A DNA stretch of 64,000 bases, taken from positions 1 to 64,000 of the forward strand of contig NZ_JARNTW010000018.1 of the NCBI RefSeq assembly GCF_029433105.1, written 5' to 3'. A program made the position numbers and the translations under genes. The stretch comes from Runella sp. MFBS21. GTDB taxonomy: Bacteria; Bacteroidota; Bacteroidia; Cytophagales; Spirosomataceae. Under the pieces are notes generated by a model. That model worked only from the letters and a program-made list of their open reading frames with translations. It was not told the origin of the DNA and ran no database searches. Of the stretch, positions 1 to 6,600 are shown piece by piece. The stretch's first letter is position 1; each line of letters opens with the position of its first letter.

Positions 1-16
1 ATTGGGGGTTGGCCAT
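1..16 (-). CDS. Start of a possible IstA-type transposase (partial)
   Basis: An ATG at 16-14 on the minus strand opens a frame reading MANPQ before the window ends. It lies just inside the tandem terminal repeats, where the transposase gene of an IS21-like element would begin, and an MAN start is common in IstA proteins. Five residues cannot identify a family, so this is a positional guess. Confidence 0.25.
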
Positions 17-96
17 GTCGCAATTGTACATTAAATTTGGCGATAGATTACAAGCTGACAGAGAAAATTACCTCGGAGGCTGAAAAGGCAAAACTA

Positions 97-156
97 AAAT
101 CCTGACACAGTTCAGCGTACACTCCCAAATCCTGACACAGTTCAGCGTACACTCCC
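97..156. repeat. Two perfect tandem copies of a 30-bp repeat
   Basis: Bases 97-126 and 127-156 are identical, and a third copy stops after five bases (AATCC, 157-161). Each unit contains the inverted pair CTGA...TCAG around CACAGT, a plausible protein-binding site. The best reading is transposase-binding terminal repeats of the element to the left. Confidence 0.93.
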
Positions 157-278
157 AATCCTTGCAAGTCTCAGTAAAATAACACCTTAAAATCATATAG
201 TCTTAGATTTAACTAAAAATCACTCAAAATAACTTGTATTTAGGGATTCTTAGATTTAATTTTTCATTACAGCCAGAC

Positions 279-707
279 TCACCACATATCCGTATTTTTT
301 TCTATTAGCGGAAGAATTGCGTTATGCAAGAAAGTACCTCTAAAAGTAGAAAACATCACCCCTCTTGCCGTAGAAATCGCAGAATCATTTAGAGAATCTC
401 GCAATTGCGAATTTATATCTACCTTCCCTTCGGCTTCCCTAACCGCCTTTTCAAAGCCCTGAATTTCAAAAATGCAACTTACTGACAAAGTCCCGTAAAC
501 AATCGTTCGTTCTTCGTTAGTAATTTTAGTATGTACAATCACAAAAATTAGTTTTTCCTCACTATTAACACTATTTTCAATACGAACCTCAAAACTAGCA
601 TTTCTTAATAAAGAATTCGGATTGAGTTGAGAGTTCAACGAACTAGCTAGCAACTCAATCCTATTTATTCTCACCCCAACGTCTAGAGTATCTTCTACTT
701 TTTCCAT
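279..707 (-). CDS. SecB-like chaperone of a toxin-antitoxin-chaperone module
   Basis: This 142-residue protein resembles the SecB export chaperone. The central part (about 35-85) alternates hydrophobic beta strands as in the SecB fold. Residues 112-134 (ISTARG, then GTFLHNAILP) match the conserved C-terminal region of SecB-like proteins. It is the third gene of a minus-strand operon, one base after the antitoxin stop. In TAC modules such as Rv1955-Rv1957 of Mycobacterium tuberculosis, a dedicated SecB-like protein binds a C-terminal extension of the antitoxin and protects it from aggregation and proteolysis. Gene order and spacing here fit that role. It could still serve general export, but its position next to a toxin pair argues against that. 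Confidence 0.72.
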   Translation of the reverse strand: MEKVEDTLDVGVRINRIELLASSLNSQLNPNSLLRNASFEVRIENSVNSEEKLIFVIVHTKITNEERTIVYGTLSVSCIFEIQGFEKAVREAEGKVDINSQLRDSLNDSAISTARGVMFSTFRGTFLHNAILPLIEKNTDMW

Positions 708-708
708 T

Positions 709-1164
709 TTATGCTTCGTATACCTTTGGTTGTGAAAAAGAAGAACTGAATTGATGACTTGATGCCGTTACCATTTTTCCCTCCTGCCCATTAGATGGAG
801 TTAGTAAAACTATAGGCTGAACTACAACCTTAACTTCGATTTTTTTCTGATAAACCACCTGATTGCTTATGGGTGCACCTAACAAGGTCATCAGTTCTAC
901 ATCAAGGGTTAAGGCAATTTCAGTTAATATATCAATAGTAAAGTTATGGGTTCCACTCAACCACTTAGTGATTTCAGACGGATTTTTTCCAGTATGTTCA
1001 GCAAACTGCGACTTATTCCAACCTTTAGCTCTCATCAAATCCTCAATCCGAGCAGCAAGTTGCATTTTTACTTTTGTCTTTTCCATTTCTTTTGGATCGA
1101 CTTCGTCTAGTAACTCCTGAAGTCTAGAGCTATTATACGTCCTTGCCTTAGTTTCTTTATTCAT
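709..1164 (-). CDS. HigA-like XRE antitoxin with C-terminal chaperone-addiction-like tail
   Basis: The 151-residue protein has a lambda-repressor-type helix-turn-helix at about residues 30-96 (KSQFAEHTGKNPSEITKWLSG covers helices 2-3). A tail of about 55 residues follows that simple HigA antitoxins lack. The tail is rich in Val, Ser and Gln, includes a hydrophobic stretch (VKVVVQPIVLL) and ends in an aromatic-containing KVYEA. In known TAC systems this tail is the chaperone addiction (ChAD) segment that makes the antitoxin depend on its SecB-like partner. The start codon overlaps the toxin stop by 8 nt, so the two are probably translationally coupled. The protein should repress its own promoter through the palindromes at 1709-1797. 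Confidence 0.8.
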   Translation of the reverse strand: MNKETKARTYNSSRLQELLDEVDPKEMEKTKVKMQLAARIEDLMRAKGWNKSQFAEHTGKNPSEITKWLSGTHNFTIDILTEIALTLDVELMTLLGAPISNQVVYQKKIEVKVVVQPIVLLTPSNGQEGKMVTASSHQFSSSFSQPKVYEA

Positions 1165-1660
1165 CGTCGTAGTTTTTTAAATTTCCTTCCAATTCCATAC
1201 CCTCCCAATGCAAATCACCCTTATCTATCTGTTTTATGATACATTCTGCATAGCTCATTATCCTCCTAACCTCTTCCGATAGTTTCTCATCTTCTTGCCA
1301 CCTTCTTATTGCTTTATCTTTATAACCGCCCCCACCCAGTATTATTGCAATTCCGCTAAACCTTATACAATACAGCCGAAGATTGCTTTCTTCCTCATCA
1401 TACAGTGCATAAACATACTTTCCATAACGCTTCTGAAATTCGTAATCACCCTCTTGTTTAAAGAAGCTTTCTCTCGCTCCTGTGTTATGACCAATCACTT
1501 TTATCCGCTGAAGTATTTGTTTTATTTCATTTTTGTATTCATATACGTATTCCCCCACAAACTTATCAAGCAATGTCTCATTATCTCCCTGTGGAATGAT
1601 AGAATAGACACTTGCCTCCCCTCCACTAAAAGCTTGCATTTTGACAATTTCGTAGTTCAC
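1157..1660 (-). CDS. HigB/RelE-superfamily toxin, first gene of the TAC operon
   Basis: This 167-residue protein precedes an XRE antitoxin. Residues 94-121 (LRLYCIRFSGIAIILGGGGYK) match the strand-and-turn core of HigB/Gp49-type toxins of the RelE/ParE superfamily, which usually cleave mRNA on the ribosome. HigB-type modules characteristically place the toxin first, as here. The N-terminal 60 residues are longer than in minimal HigB and may carry extra helices. The annotated start is GTG at 1660; ATG at codon 8 (1639) is an alternative and neither has a clear ribosome binding site. Ribosome-dependent cleavage is inferred from the family; no catalytic residue was verified. Confidence 0.68.
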   Translation of the reverse strand: MNYEIVKMQAFSGGEASVYSIIPQGDNETLLDKFVGEYVYEYKNEIKQILQRIKVIGHNTGARESFFKQEGDYEFQKRYGKYVYALYDEEESNLRLYCIRFSGIAIILGGGGYKDKAIRRWQEDEKLSEEVRRIMSYAECIIKQIDKGDLHWEGMELEGNLKNYDDE

Positions 1661-1708
1661 TTTTCTTAACGAGGAGGTTTATAATGAATACATATAATAA
1701 CAATACGT

Positions 1709-1797
1709 TTCACTTATATATGAAATTATACTGCAAAATTAGTACCTAATATGAAAATATAACGAAAAATACAGGAAAAATTTCACTAATAAGTGAA
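1709..1797 (-). promoter_or_regulatory. TAC promoter flanked by two operator palindromes
   Basis: Two related 16-bp inverted repeats lie upstream of the toxin gene: TTCACTTATATATGAA at 1709-1724 and TTCACTAATAAGTGAA at 1782-1797. Their centres are 73 bp apart, about seven helical turns. Between them, on the minus strand, is TAATTTTG (1734-1741), a match to the Bacteroidota -7 element TAnnTTTG; no good -33 element was seen. The layout suits an autoregulating antitoxin that could bridge both sites by looping. Confidence 0.6.
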
Positions 1798-1819
1798 GAA
1801 ATAGCTTAAGTCAAGAAAC

Positions 1820-2306
1820 TATCATTTAAACATTACGAGCAAAAGTGCAAAAAATAGACTCGCTACTGCAATCCCAATCGAGATATGGCCAAGGTTCAAG
1901 GAGCATATGACTGCGCGTGTCAAAATTATCTTAGACATTTTGGCAAATTTCAAAGGAGAAAACCCCGAAAATGCTCTAAAACAGATACTTGTCCGCATCA
2001 AGGAAACTACCAAAGGAGAATTTTCGTTAAAGAGGTACTTCAATCAGTTGCGTGTTTTAGCTCAACTTCGTAACTTAGAACCGCTGCGGCGGGTCGCTCA
2101 ATTTAAAAAACGCTATGGACAGCATTGCAGAATACATCAAAGAAGAAAGGGACGTTCTCTATCTCCGTGGGCAAGAACGAGCACAAACGAAGTGTGTAAC
2201 TAACTTACTTCAAAAACTAAATTTGCCTTTTGAGCAAATTGCAGAAGTTGCTGGTGTTACAGTAGATTTTGTAAAATCTGTACATCGACAACTCACTGAA
2301 AAATAA
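1820..2306 (+). pseudogene. Frameshifted remnant of an Rpn/PD-(D/E)XK-type transposase-nuclease
   Basis: One open frame runs from about 1820 to past 2075 and contains ILDILANFKGENPENALKQI and LRVLAQLRNLEP. The continuation (MDSIAEYIKEERDVLYLRGQ..., then FEQIAEVAGVTVDFV) lies in another frame at 2115-2306. Together they resemble the C-terminal half of Rpn-family proteins (recombination-promoting nucleases), which end in a charged Gly/Arg/Glu linker and a short helix-turn-helix-like tail. The frame is lost between about 2081 and 2114. The N-terminal nuclease domain is missing upstream, so this is a decayed fragment. Confidence 0.6.
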
Positions 2307-2461
2307 ATTTTCGAAGGGCTTTTATAGTCAGTCTATTGAAGCTTTAGATATTTTCTACACAAGATATTTTCAAAAGCCTTTTGAGTATCAGTAAGTCTTC
2401 ATACTTTCGGCTACACCCAAAGAAAACGACGACTCCAGTAAGCAAGTTTTTGGAGAATAAG

Positions 2462-2686
2462 TTAAAGTTTTTTTTTCAGTATCGAATGTTTTGTAGGATC
2501 ATAATCTACGGGAATCATATCTGCAAAAAAACCCACACATCTATAATTTTCCACGACAGGGGCATTTTTCACTAAATTTCCCCAAGTATCATCTTTTTTT
2601 ACAACCTGCGACACTACAATGGAATCACTTCCCTCATTACTTTCATAAAGGAAGTCAATAAGAAAATATCCTAAAGAGTTATCCAT
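2462..2686 (-). CDS. Hypothetical protein, 74 aa
   Basis: This is an acidic small protein (MDNSLGYFLIDFLYES...) with no signal peptide, membrane segment or motif that I recognise. It lies 62 nt downstream of another small minus-strand gene and may share its transcript. It sits inside the accessory patch, so it could belong to a mobile or defence element or be a remnant. Only the intact frame and the nearby gene support it. Confidence 0.4.
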   Translation of the reverse strand: MDNSLGYFLIDFLYESNEGSDSIVVSQVVKKDDTWGNLVKNAPVVENYRCVGFFADMIPVDYDPTKHSILKKKL

Positions 2687-2748
2687 AGAATGGTTAGAAT
2701 GGTTTAAAATGGCTAAATATATAGTGATAACCTCAGTTTCTCTATCCC

Positions 2749-2967
2749 TTAATCAATCCTTTGTAGACGCTGAAAAGCTTCCTTTTTGGCTTTAATGTCT
2801 GTATTATTAAATATTTTAAAGTTTTCCCAGTCTACATAAGCGGTGTTACTAGATACATGTAAGTAAGGGCGCTTCTCAGCACTGTCGAGCTCCGGAACAT
2901 ATATCACAGTAAGCGTGATACTTGGCTGATACTTCGGATAAAATGTCAACGTAAGTTTCATTCCCAA
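2749..2967 (-). CDS. Hypothetical protein, 72 aa
   Basis: The N-terminal half is beta-strand-like (MKLTLTFYPKYQPSITLTVI) and the C-terminal half is charged and helical (KAKKEAFQRLQRID). There is no signal peptide or membrane segment and I do not recognise the family. MGMK offers two ATG starts (2967 or 2961). It precedes the 74-aa gene in the same direction, so the two may form a small operon. Confidence 0.42.
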   Translation of the reverse strand: MGMKLTLTFYPKYQPSITLTVIYVPELDSAEKRPYLHVSSNTAYVDWENFKIFNNTDIKAKKEAFQRLQRID

Positions 2968-3082
2968 TAACGTTACCAGTCATTTATTTAACAAGTTATG
3001 AAACTTTGATTATGAGACCAAGTTTTGGTACTATAAAATGTTTGTAAGAATTAAAGAAAGTCGTAGTTGTAGTGAATATGCT

Positions 3083-3169
3083 CTTTAAAAGCACTTTCCA
3101 GTAGAACAAGGATTGAAACCTCCGTTTTCCCTGTGTTCAAAGCCTAGGCAAAAAGCTTTAAAAGTGCTT
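3083..3169 (+). CRISPR. Solitary CRISPR-like unit: one repeat, one spacer-length gap, one decayed repeat
   Basis: Bases 3083-3119 form a 37-nt segment starting CTTTAAAAGCACTT and ending GGATTGAAAC, a 3' end typical of many CRISPR repeats. After 36 nt of unrelated sequence, CTTTAAAAGTGCTT appears at 3156-3169, matching the repeat start with two changes and then diverging. The period of 73 nt is normal for a 37-nt repeat array. There are no further copies, no cas genes and no clear leader, so this is at most a relic. Apart from this unit and the terminator at 3324, nothing else was seen in the gap 2968-3365. Confidence 0.3.
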
Positions 3170-3323
3170 CGGATCAGTGGCGTAGCAGCGTGTCCTTTCA
3201 TAGTCGTGGTATAGAAAACTGCAAGTATTACTTTCTTTTAACCTTAAAATAAAAAAATTTTGATAAATAATTATACTTTTGATATATTTGTCTAACTTAT
3301 TAAAGTAGTGGTAATGACTTTTT

Positions 3324-3356
3324 GAGCCTCTCCATTTTATGAGGAGGCTCTTTTGT
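3324..3356. terminator. Rho-independent terminator-like hairpin
   Basis: GAGCCTC and GAGGCTC pair around an AT-rich loop and are followed on the plus strand by CTTTTGTATTT. It lies just beyond the stop of the minus-strand AraC gene. A run of A follows the stem on that strand, so it may work in either direction. Confidence 0.6.
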
Positions 3357-3365
3357 ATTTAAAGG

Positions 3366-4238
3366 TTATTCTGCGTCTGAAGAGACATTTTTCTTTACTT
3401 TGCCGGGAGTAATATGAAACCATCTTTTGAAAACATCAATAAATTTAATAGGCTGACTATATCCCAAAAGTTTTGACACGTCTTCTACTTTATATCCATT
3501 TTGGAGTAAATCCAATGCGTAGTTCAGTTTTATTTCGGTATGACATTCAAATACTGGCCTTCCGTATTTGGTTTTAAATGTTTTTTTAAATTTTGACACA
3601 CTCATGCCTGCCTCATTTGCCATTTCTTCAAGCGAAGGTAGCTTTACCAGCGGTTGAGCGATGTATTTATCGTAGAGTTGGGCAAGTTTTTCTTCATCTT
3701 GTGTGGTAGCTTCGACAAAAACATTTTTTCGCGTAAAAAACAGTTCAGGTAAATAATCCGCAAAGAAGCCATCTAATAGACTCCCTATCATTTGTTTTTT
3801 AGCCACCCCTTTGTCATATAGGGAGTCTTTTAAGGAGGTAATATGCAATAAATTATGCAGATCTTGCCTACTAAAACTGAGCGGTGTCAAGGTAAGATCT
3901 AGATTTAACTTTGCTCTGATACTATAAAAAACTTCAAGAGGATACCGCGCATACGCCCACTCCCAAGGCACAGCGATTGAAATCAACGAAATAGGAATAG
4001 AATCTATCGTCCAAATATCAGTATCGGCTGCCGAACAAAAAACATTATCTATCACCAAACCAATACCTTCTTTAGAAATCTGAATAGTCGCCAAAGGACA
4101 ATGCAGATAAAATCCTTCAAAAATATTAATACAATTGAGAGAAGAATGAGCTTCCATTACCTCTCGATTAAATACAATAGGCTCATAATAAGGGTTTTGG
4201 TTCTGATTAAAAACAGGGAGAGGTGTTGCATTGTCCAT
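3366..4238 (-). CDS. AraC-family transcriptional regulator
   Basis: The 290-residue protein has an unclassified N-terminal sensor half and a C-terminal AraC double helix-turn-helix at about residues 200-283. The first helix pair contains LEEMANEAGMSVSKFKKTF and the second VEDVSKLLGYSQPIKFIDVF, followed by the usual end (F-R-W-F, then TPGK). The ligand is unknown. It stands alone between a terminator and a 500-bp gap, facing away from the DUF819 permease promoter, so no target is implied by position. The start is ATG at 4238. Confidence 0.85.
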   Translation of the reverse strand: MDNATPLPVFNQNQNPYYEPIVFNREVMEAHSSLNCINIFEGFYLHCPLATIQISKEGIGLVIDNVFCSAADTDIWTIDSIPISLISIAVPWEWAYARYPLEVFYSIRAKLNLDLTLTPLSFSRQDLHNLLHITSLKDSLYDKGVAKKQMIGSLLDGFFADYLPELFFTRKNVFVEATTQDEEKLAQLYDKYIAQPLVKLPSLEEMANEAGMSVSKFKKTFKTKYGRPVFECHTEIKLNYALDLLQNGYKVEDVSKLLGYSQPIKFIDVFKRWFHITPGKVKKNVSSDAE

Positions 4239-4737
4239 AGTGCAATAGGGTGAATGTGTGGATAATTAGACATAATATAAAAAGAAGTAAGCTAAAAATA
4301 AAAATGCTGAATAGTAAAGTAACAAGTACCAGCTTGACAATACAGAAAAACCAATAAGTTCCTCATAATGACAAACTTAAAAAACATAAGATATATAAGT
4401 TGAGCAAATAGGCAGCTCCCCAAAAGCCCCCTAAATACTAATAATCAGAACGCCAAAGCAAGTCGATTTTTTTCTCAAGCATATATATATACGTTACTAA
4501 AAACCCTCATAGGGTTGCTTGATTAGCCATGGCTTTTAGAATAGAAAAATGGAAAGTAAGCTAGCGGTGGCGGAGTTGACTCACAAAGCAGCACTTGAAA
4601 TAGATATAAATATTGCTTTTCATAGAAATAGAGAGGTTGGTCAGGTTATAGGTAGTATATGCTTTAATATGATATAATATTTCGAAAAGTATTATATGTC
4701 GATTATCTACTCTTCAAAATATTTATTTTATATGGTT
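4239..4737. other. Intergenic region, 499 bp, no supported gene
   Basis: This is AT-rich. It contains the small inverted repeat AACCCTCATAGGGTT near 4500-4516 and a 42-codon open frame at 4549-4677 (+) with no recognisable homology, ribosome site or promoter. I do not call that frame a gene. No terminator was found for the DUF819 gene ending at 4738. Confidence 0.6.
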
Positions 4738-5973
4738 TTATTCCGCAACCCACTGCATCATTAAGCCAGTCAAGTACCCGCCATAAGTACCTACGGCATA
4801 TCCTAGTATAGATAACAAAACCCCTACAGATGCCAAAGAAGGATGAAAAGCAGCCGCAACCACAGGCGCCGAAGCCGCCCCGCCTACATTGGCTTGTGAA
4901 CCTACGGCGGTAAAAAAGAAAGGAGCATTGACGAGTTTGGCAACGACTAGTGTAATAATCACGTGCATCGACATCCAAATAATACCGACGGCAAACAGTC
5001 CAGGGTTTTCGGCAACTGCAAAAATGTCCATTTTCATCCCAATAGTTGCGACCAAAATATACAAAAAAAGGCTCCCTATTTTGGAAGCTCCAGCAAACTC
5101 AAGCTGGCGTAAACGCGTAAAAGAAAGCACAATACCAATCAATGTCACTGTAGATACAACCCAAAAGAAGCTGGAGGTAAGGCTTAGTTTTTCGAGAGAA
5201 GGATAATGCTCTTTAATCCACGGAGCCATAAAATCGGCAAAAAGGTGCGCTAACCCCGTAGCACCAAACCCTACCGCACCTATCAATACCAAATCTTTGA
5301 GCGTGAGCAAGCGCTGTGATACTTTTTGTTCCTTCTCTAATTTATGTTTTAATTCTTCAATAGAAGAGGCATCAGCTTTAAAAAAAGAATCAATCTTACT
5401 CGCCTGCCCAGCACCGTAGATAAGTACCGCCATCCAAATCTCGGCCACAATCACATCTACTGCAATCACCTGCGAAAACAGTCGGTCACTAGGCTGAAAT
5501 ATCTCTTTGAGGGCAGTTTGGTTAGCACCGCCTCCTATCCAGCTACCCGCAATCGTCGATAGCCCCCGCCATACAGCATCAGCCCCTTGCCCACCAACTA
5601 CCTCTGGAGCTACGCTTTTGACTATGCCAACAGCAACAGGCCCACCCAACATCACTCCGAGTGTACCCGCAAAAAATACAATGAGGGCTTTGGGGCCTAA
5701 TCTCAACACTGCTTTAAAATCCATGCCAAGTGTAAAATAGACCAAACAGGCTGGTAGTAAATATTGGGAAACAACGGAGTATAATTTTGATTTTTCGCCC
5801 GAAATAATTCCAAATGAATTATAAAGACCAGGTATGAAATAACAAAGCAATAAAGGAGGGACGATTGTATAAAGTTTTTTCCAGAAAGGATGCTCAAGAG
5901 AAGCTGTATAAAAAATAACGGCAAGGGTAATCATCAAGAGCCCCAAAACCACGGCGTCAGACGTAAAAATCAT
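4738..5973 (-). CDS. DUF819-family integral membrane protein, putative permease
   Basis: This 411-residue protein has about ten hydrophobic segments. It carries the DUF819 (YjcL-like) pattern: MIFTSDAVVLGLL at the N-terminus, a Gly-rich GSWIGGGANQTA segment near residue 155, and a second Gly/Ala-rich repeat GSQANVGGAASAPV near residue 375. The paired Gly-rich segments suggest an inverted-repeat transporter fold, as in related Na+/glutamate and CPA-type carriers. The substrate is unknown. A 5'-extended frame would begin at a GTG (6003), but ATG 5973 matches the family N-terminus. A terminator-like hairpin lies in its leader (6052-6088). Confidence 0.8.
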   Translation of the reverse strand: MIFTSDAVVLGLLMITLAVIFYTASLEHPFWKKLYTIVPPLLLCYFIPGLYNSFGIISGEKSKLYSVVSQYLLPACLVYFTLGMDFKAVLRLGPKALIVFFAGTLGVMLGGPVAVGIVKSVAPEVVGGQGADAVWRGLSTIAGSWIGGGANQTALKEIFQPSDRLFSQVIAVDVIVAEIWMAVLIYGAGQASKIDSFFKADASSIEELKHKLEKEQKVSQRLLTLKDLVLIGAVGFGATGLAHLFADFMAPWIKEHYPSLEKLSLTSSFFWVVSTVTLIGIVLSFTRLRQLEFAGASKIGSLFLYILVATIGMKMDIFAVAENPGLFAVGIIWMSMHVIITLVVAKLVNAPFFFTAVGSQANVGGAASAPVVAAAFHPSLASVGVLLSILGYAVGTYGGYLTGLMMQWVAE

Positions 5974-6051
5974 AGAAATAGATTTAGAAAAATAGGGATA
6001 CACCTACAAATCAAGGCAATCTTTCCTAGATTTTATAGTTTTGGAGGTTAT

Positions 6052-6088
6052 AAAAAAAACACACAGGCCTCAAGTTGAGCCTGCGTGT
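6052..6088 (-). terminator. Hairpin plus U-tract in front of the DUF819 gene
   Basis: On the minus strand ACACGCAGGC pairs with GCCTGTGTGT and is followed by eight T. It lies between the tRNA-like RNA gene and the DUF819 start. It could be a second terminator for the RNA gene or an attenuator in the permease leader. Confidence 0.65.
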
Positions 6089-6177
6089 CGCAATTACACT
6101 TCATCAACAAACTAAAAACCAAATAGTTTCTTTATTTTTTGAGGTTGTGTCATCGACGCTACCTCTTGGGATATTTT

Positions 6178-6238
6178 AAAAGGATAACTTGTTAGATTCA
6201 ATAGTTCGCAGTGCGAAATGGTCCAACAAGCTATCCTT
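6178..6238 (-). terminator. Strong terminator of the tRNA-like RNA gene
   Basis: AAGGATAGCTTGTTGGA (6238-6222) pairs with TCTAACAAGTTATCCTT (6196-6180) over 17 positions. A nested TTCGCA...TGCGAA hairpin sits in the loop, and TTTTAAAA follows. It starts about 11 nt after the 3' end of the tRNA-like element and implies independent transcription of that RNA. Confidence 0.82.
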
Positions 6239-6248
6239 GAGTATCTTG

Positions 6249-6410
6249 CTGTAGGAGGGGGATTCGAACCGCCCACGGTGCAGTTAGCCGCGATACAAAG
6301 TTTGGTGGTCTACCCCAGTCGACTAGAGTGCCGGCATTATATCGTGTTTGTCCTGTTGTCACCACCCCCGAGACAGGAGGGCATGGCTGCCAAGTTTCAT
6401 CATCCTACAG
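6249..6410 (-). ncRNA. tRNA-like RNA, 162 nt, with an oversized variable region
   Basis: On the minus strand the ends CTGTAGGA and TCCTACAG pair over 8 bp, like an acceptor stem. A D-arm-like hairpin (ATG...CAT, loop with TTGG) follows. Next is a 5-bp anticodon-like arm (CCCTC and GGGGG around CTGTCTC; U33 present, formal anticodon GUC). At the 3' side lies a clear T-loop, GGTTCGAATCC, with one C-C mismatch in its stem. Between the anticodon-like arm and the T-arm are about 91 nt instead of 4-20. That insert holds a second D-arm-like hairpin (GTC...GAC, TGGGG in the loop). No CCA is encoded. A strong terminator follows at 6178-6238. It may be a chimera of two tRNA genes, a tRNA carrying an insertion, or an unrelated RNA with a T-arm mimic; I do not recognise it as tmRNA. 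Confidence 0.55.
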
Positions 6411-6544
6411 TATAAAAGAACTTTGTCGTTTAAACTTACTCAATGTTATTTACTAAACATTTCAATTGAGTAGATTGACGATGCAAAACTAACACTTTTC
6501 ATCTTTCATTGCAAATCTTATAGCAAAAATTTTAAAAATTTTGA

Positions 6545-6585
6545 TTTTATTTAATAAAACACGACTTTTGTTGAATAAAATTCAA
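6545..6585 (+). promoter_or_regulatory. Two 15-bp palindromes in front of the Lrp-type gene
   Basis: TTTTATTTAATAAAA (6545-6559) and TTGAATAAAATTCAA (6571-6585) are perfect inverted repeats, centres 26 bp apart. GACTTTTG (6563-6570) lies between them and is one mismatch from the -7 element TAnnTTTG. The downstream Lrp/AsnC protein is the obvious candidate to bind here for autoregulation. Confidence 0.45.
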
Positions 6586-6600
6586 TTTTATCACTTCATC

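Larger units (their letters stand above)
1..157 (-). mobile_element. Probable terminus of an IS21-like insertion sequence
   Basis: Read on the minus strand from 157, the sequence begins with TG, runs through two perfect tandem copies of a 30-bp repeat (each starting TGGGAGTG), and reaches an ATG at 16-14 about 140 bp further in. IS21-family elements are known for TG...CA ends, multiple tandem terminal repeats and an istA gene starting shortly inside the left end. The element would run off the window to the left. No transposase domain is visible because only five codons are inside the window, so the family assignment is inference. Confidence 0.35.

Noticed and set aside
3083-3169. Functional CRISPR array
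   Set aside because: There is only one intact repeat-like segment, the second is badly decayed, and no cas gene is present. It is reported only as a possible relic.
4549-4677. 42-codon frame in the AraC-DUF819 gap
   Set aside because: It is short, has no ribosome site or promoter, and shows no recognisable family.
6249-6410. Ordinary tRNA-Asp (GUC) or tmRNA
   Set aside because: The length of 162 nt, the 91-nt insert, the pyrimidine 3' of the anticodon and the T-stem mismatch exclude a standard tRNA. No tag-peptide frame or tmRNA 5' signature was seen.
6218-6415. 65-codon plus-strand frame across the tRNA-like RNA
   Set aside because: The frame crosses the reverse complement of the T-loop and acceptor stem. 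RNA features explain the sequence better.
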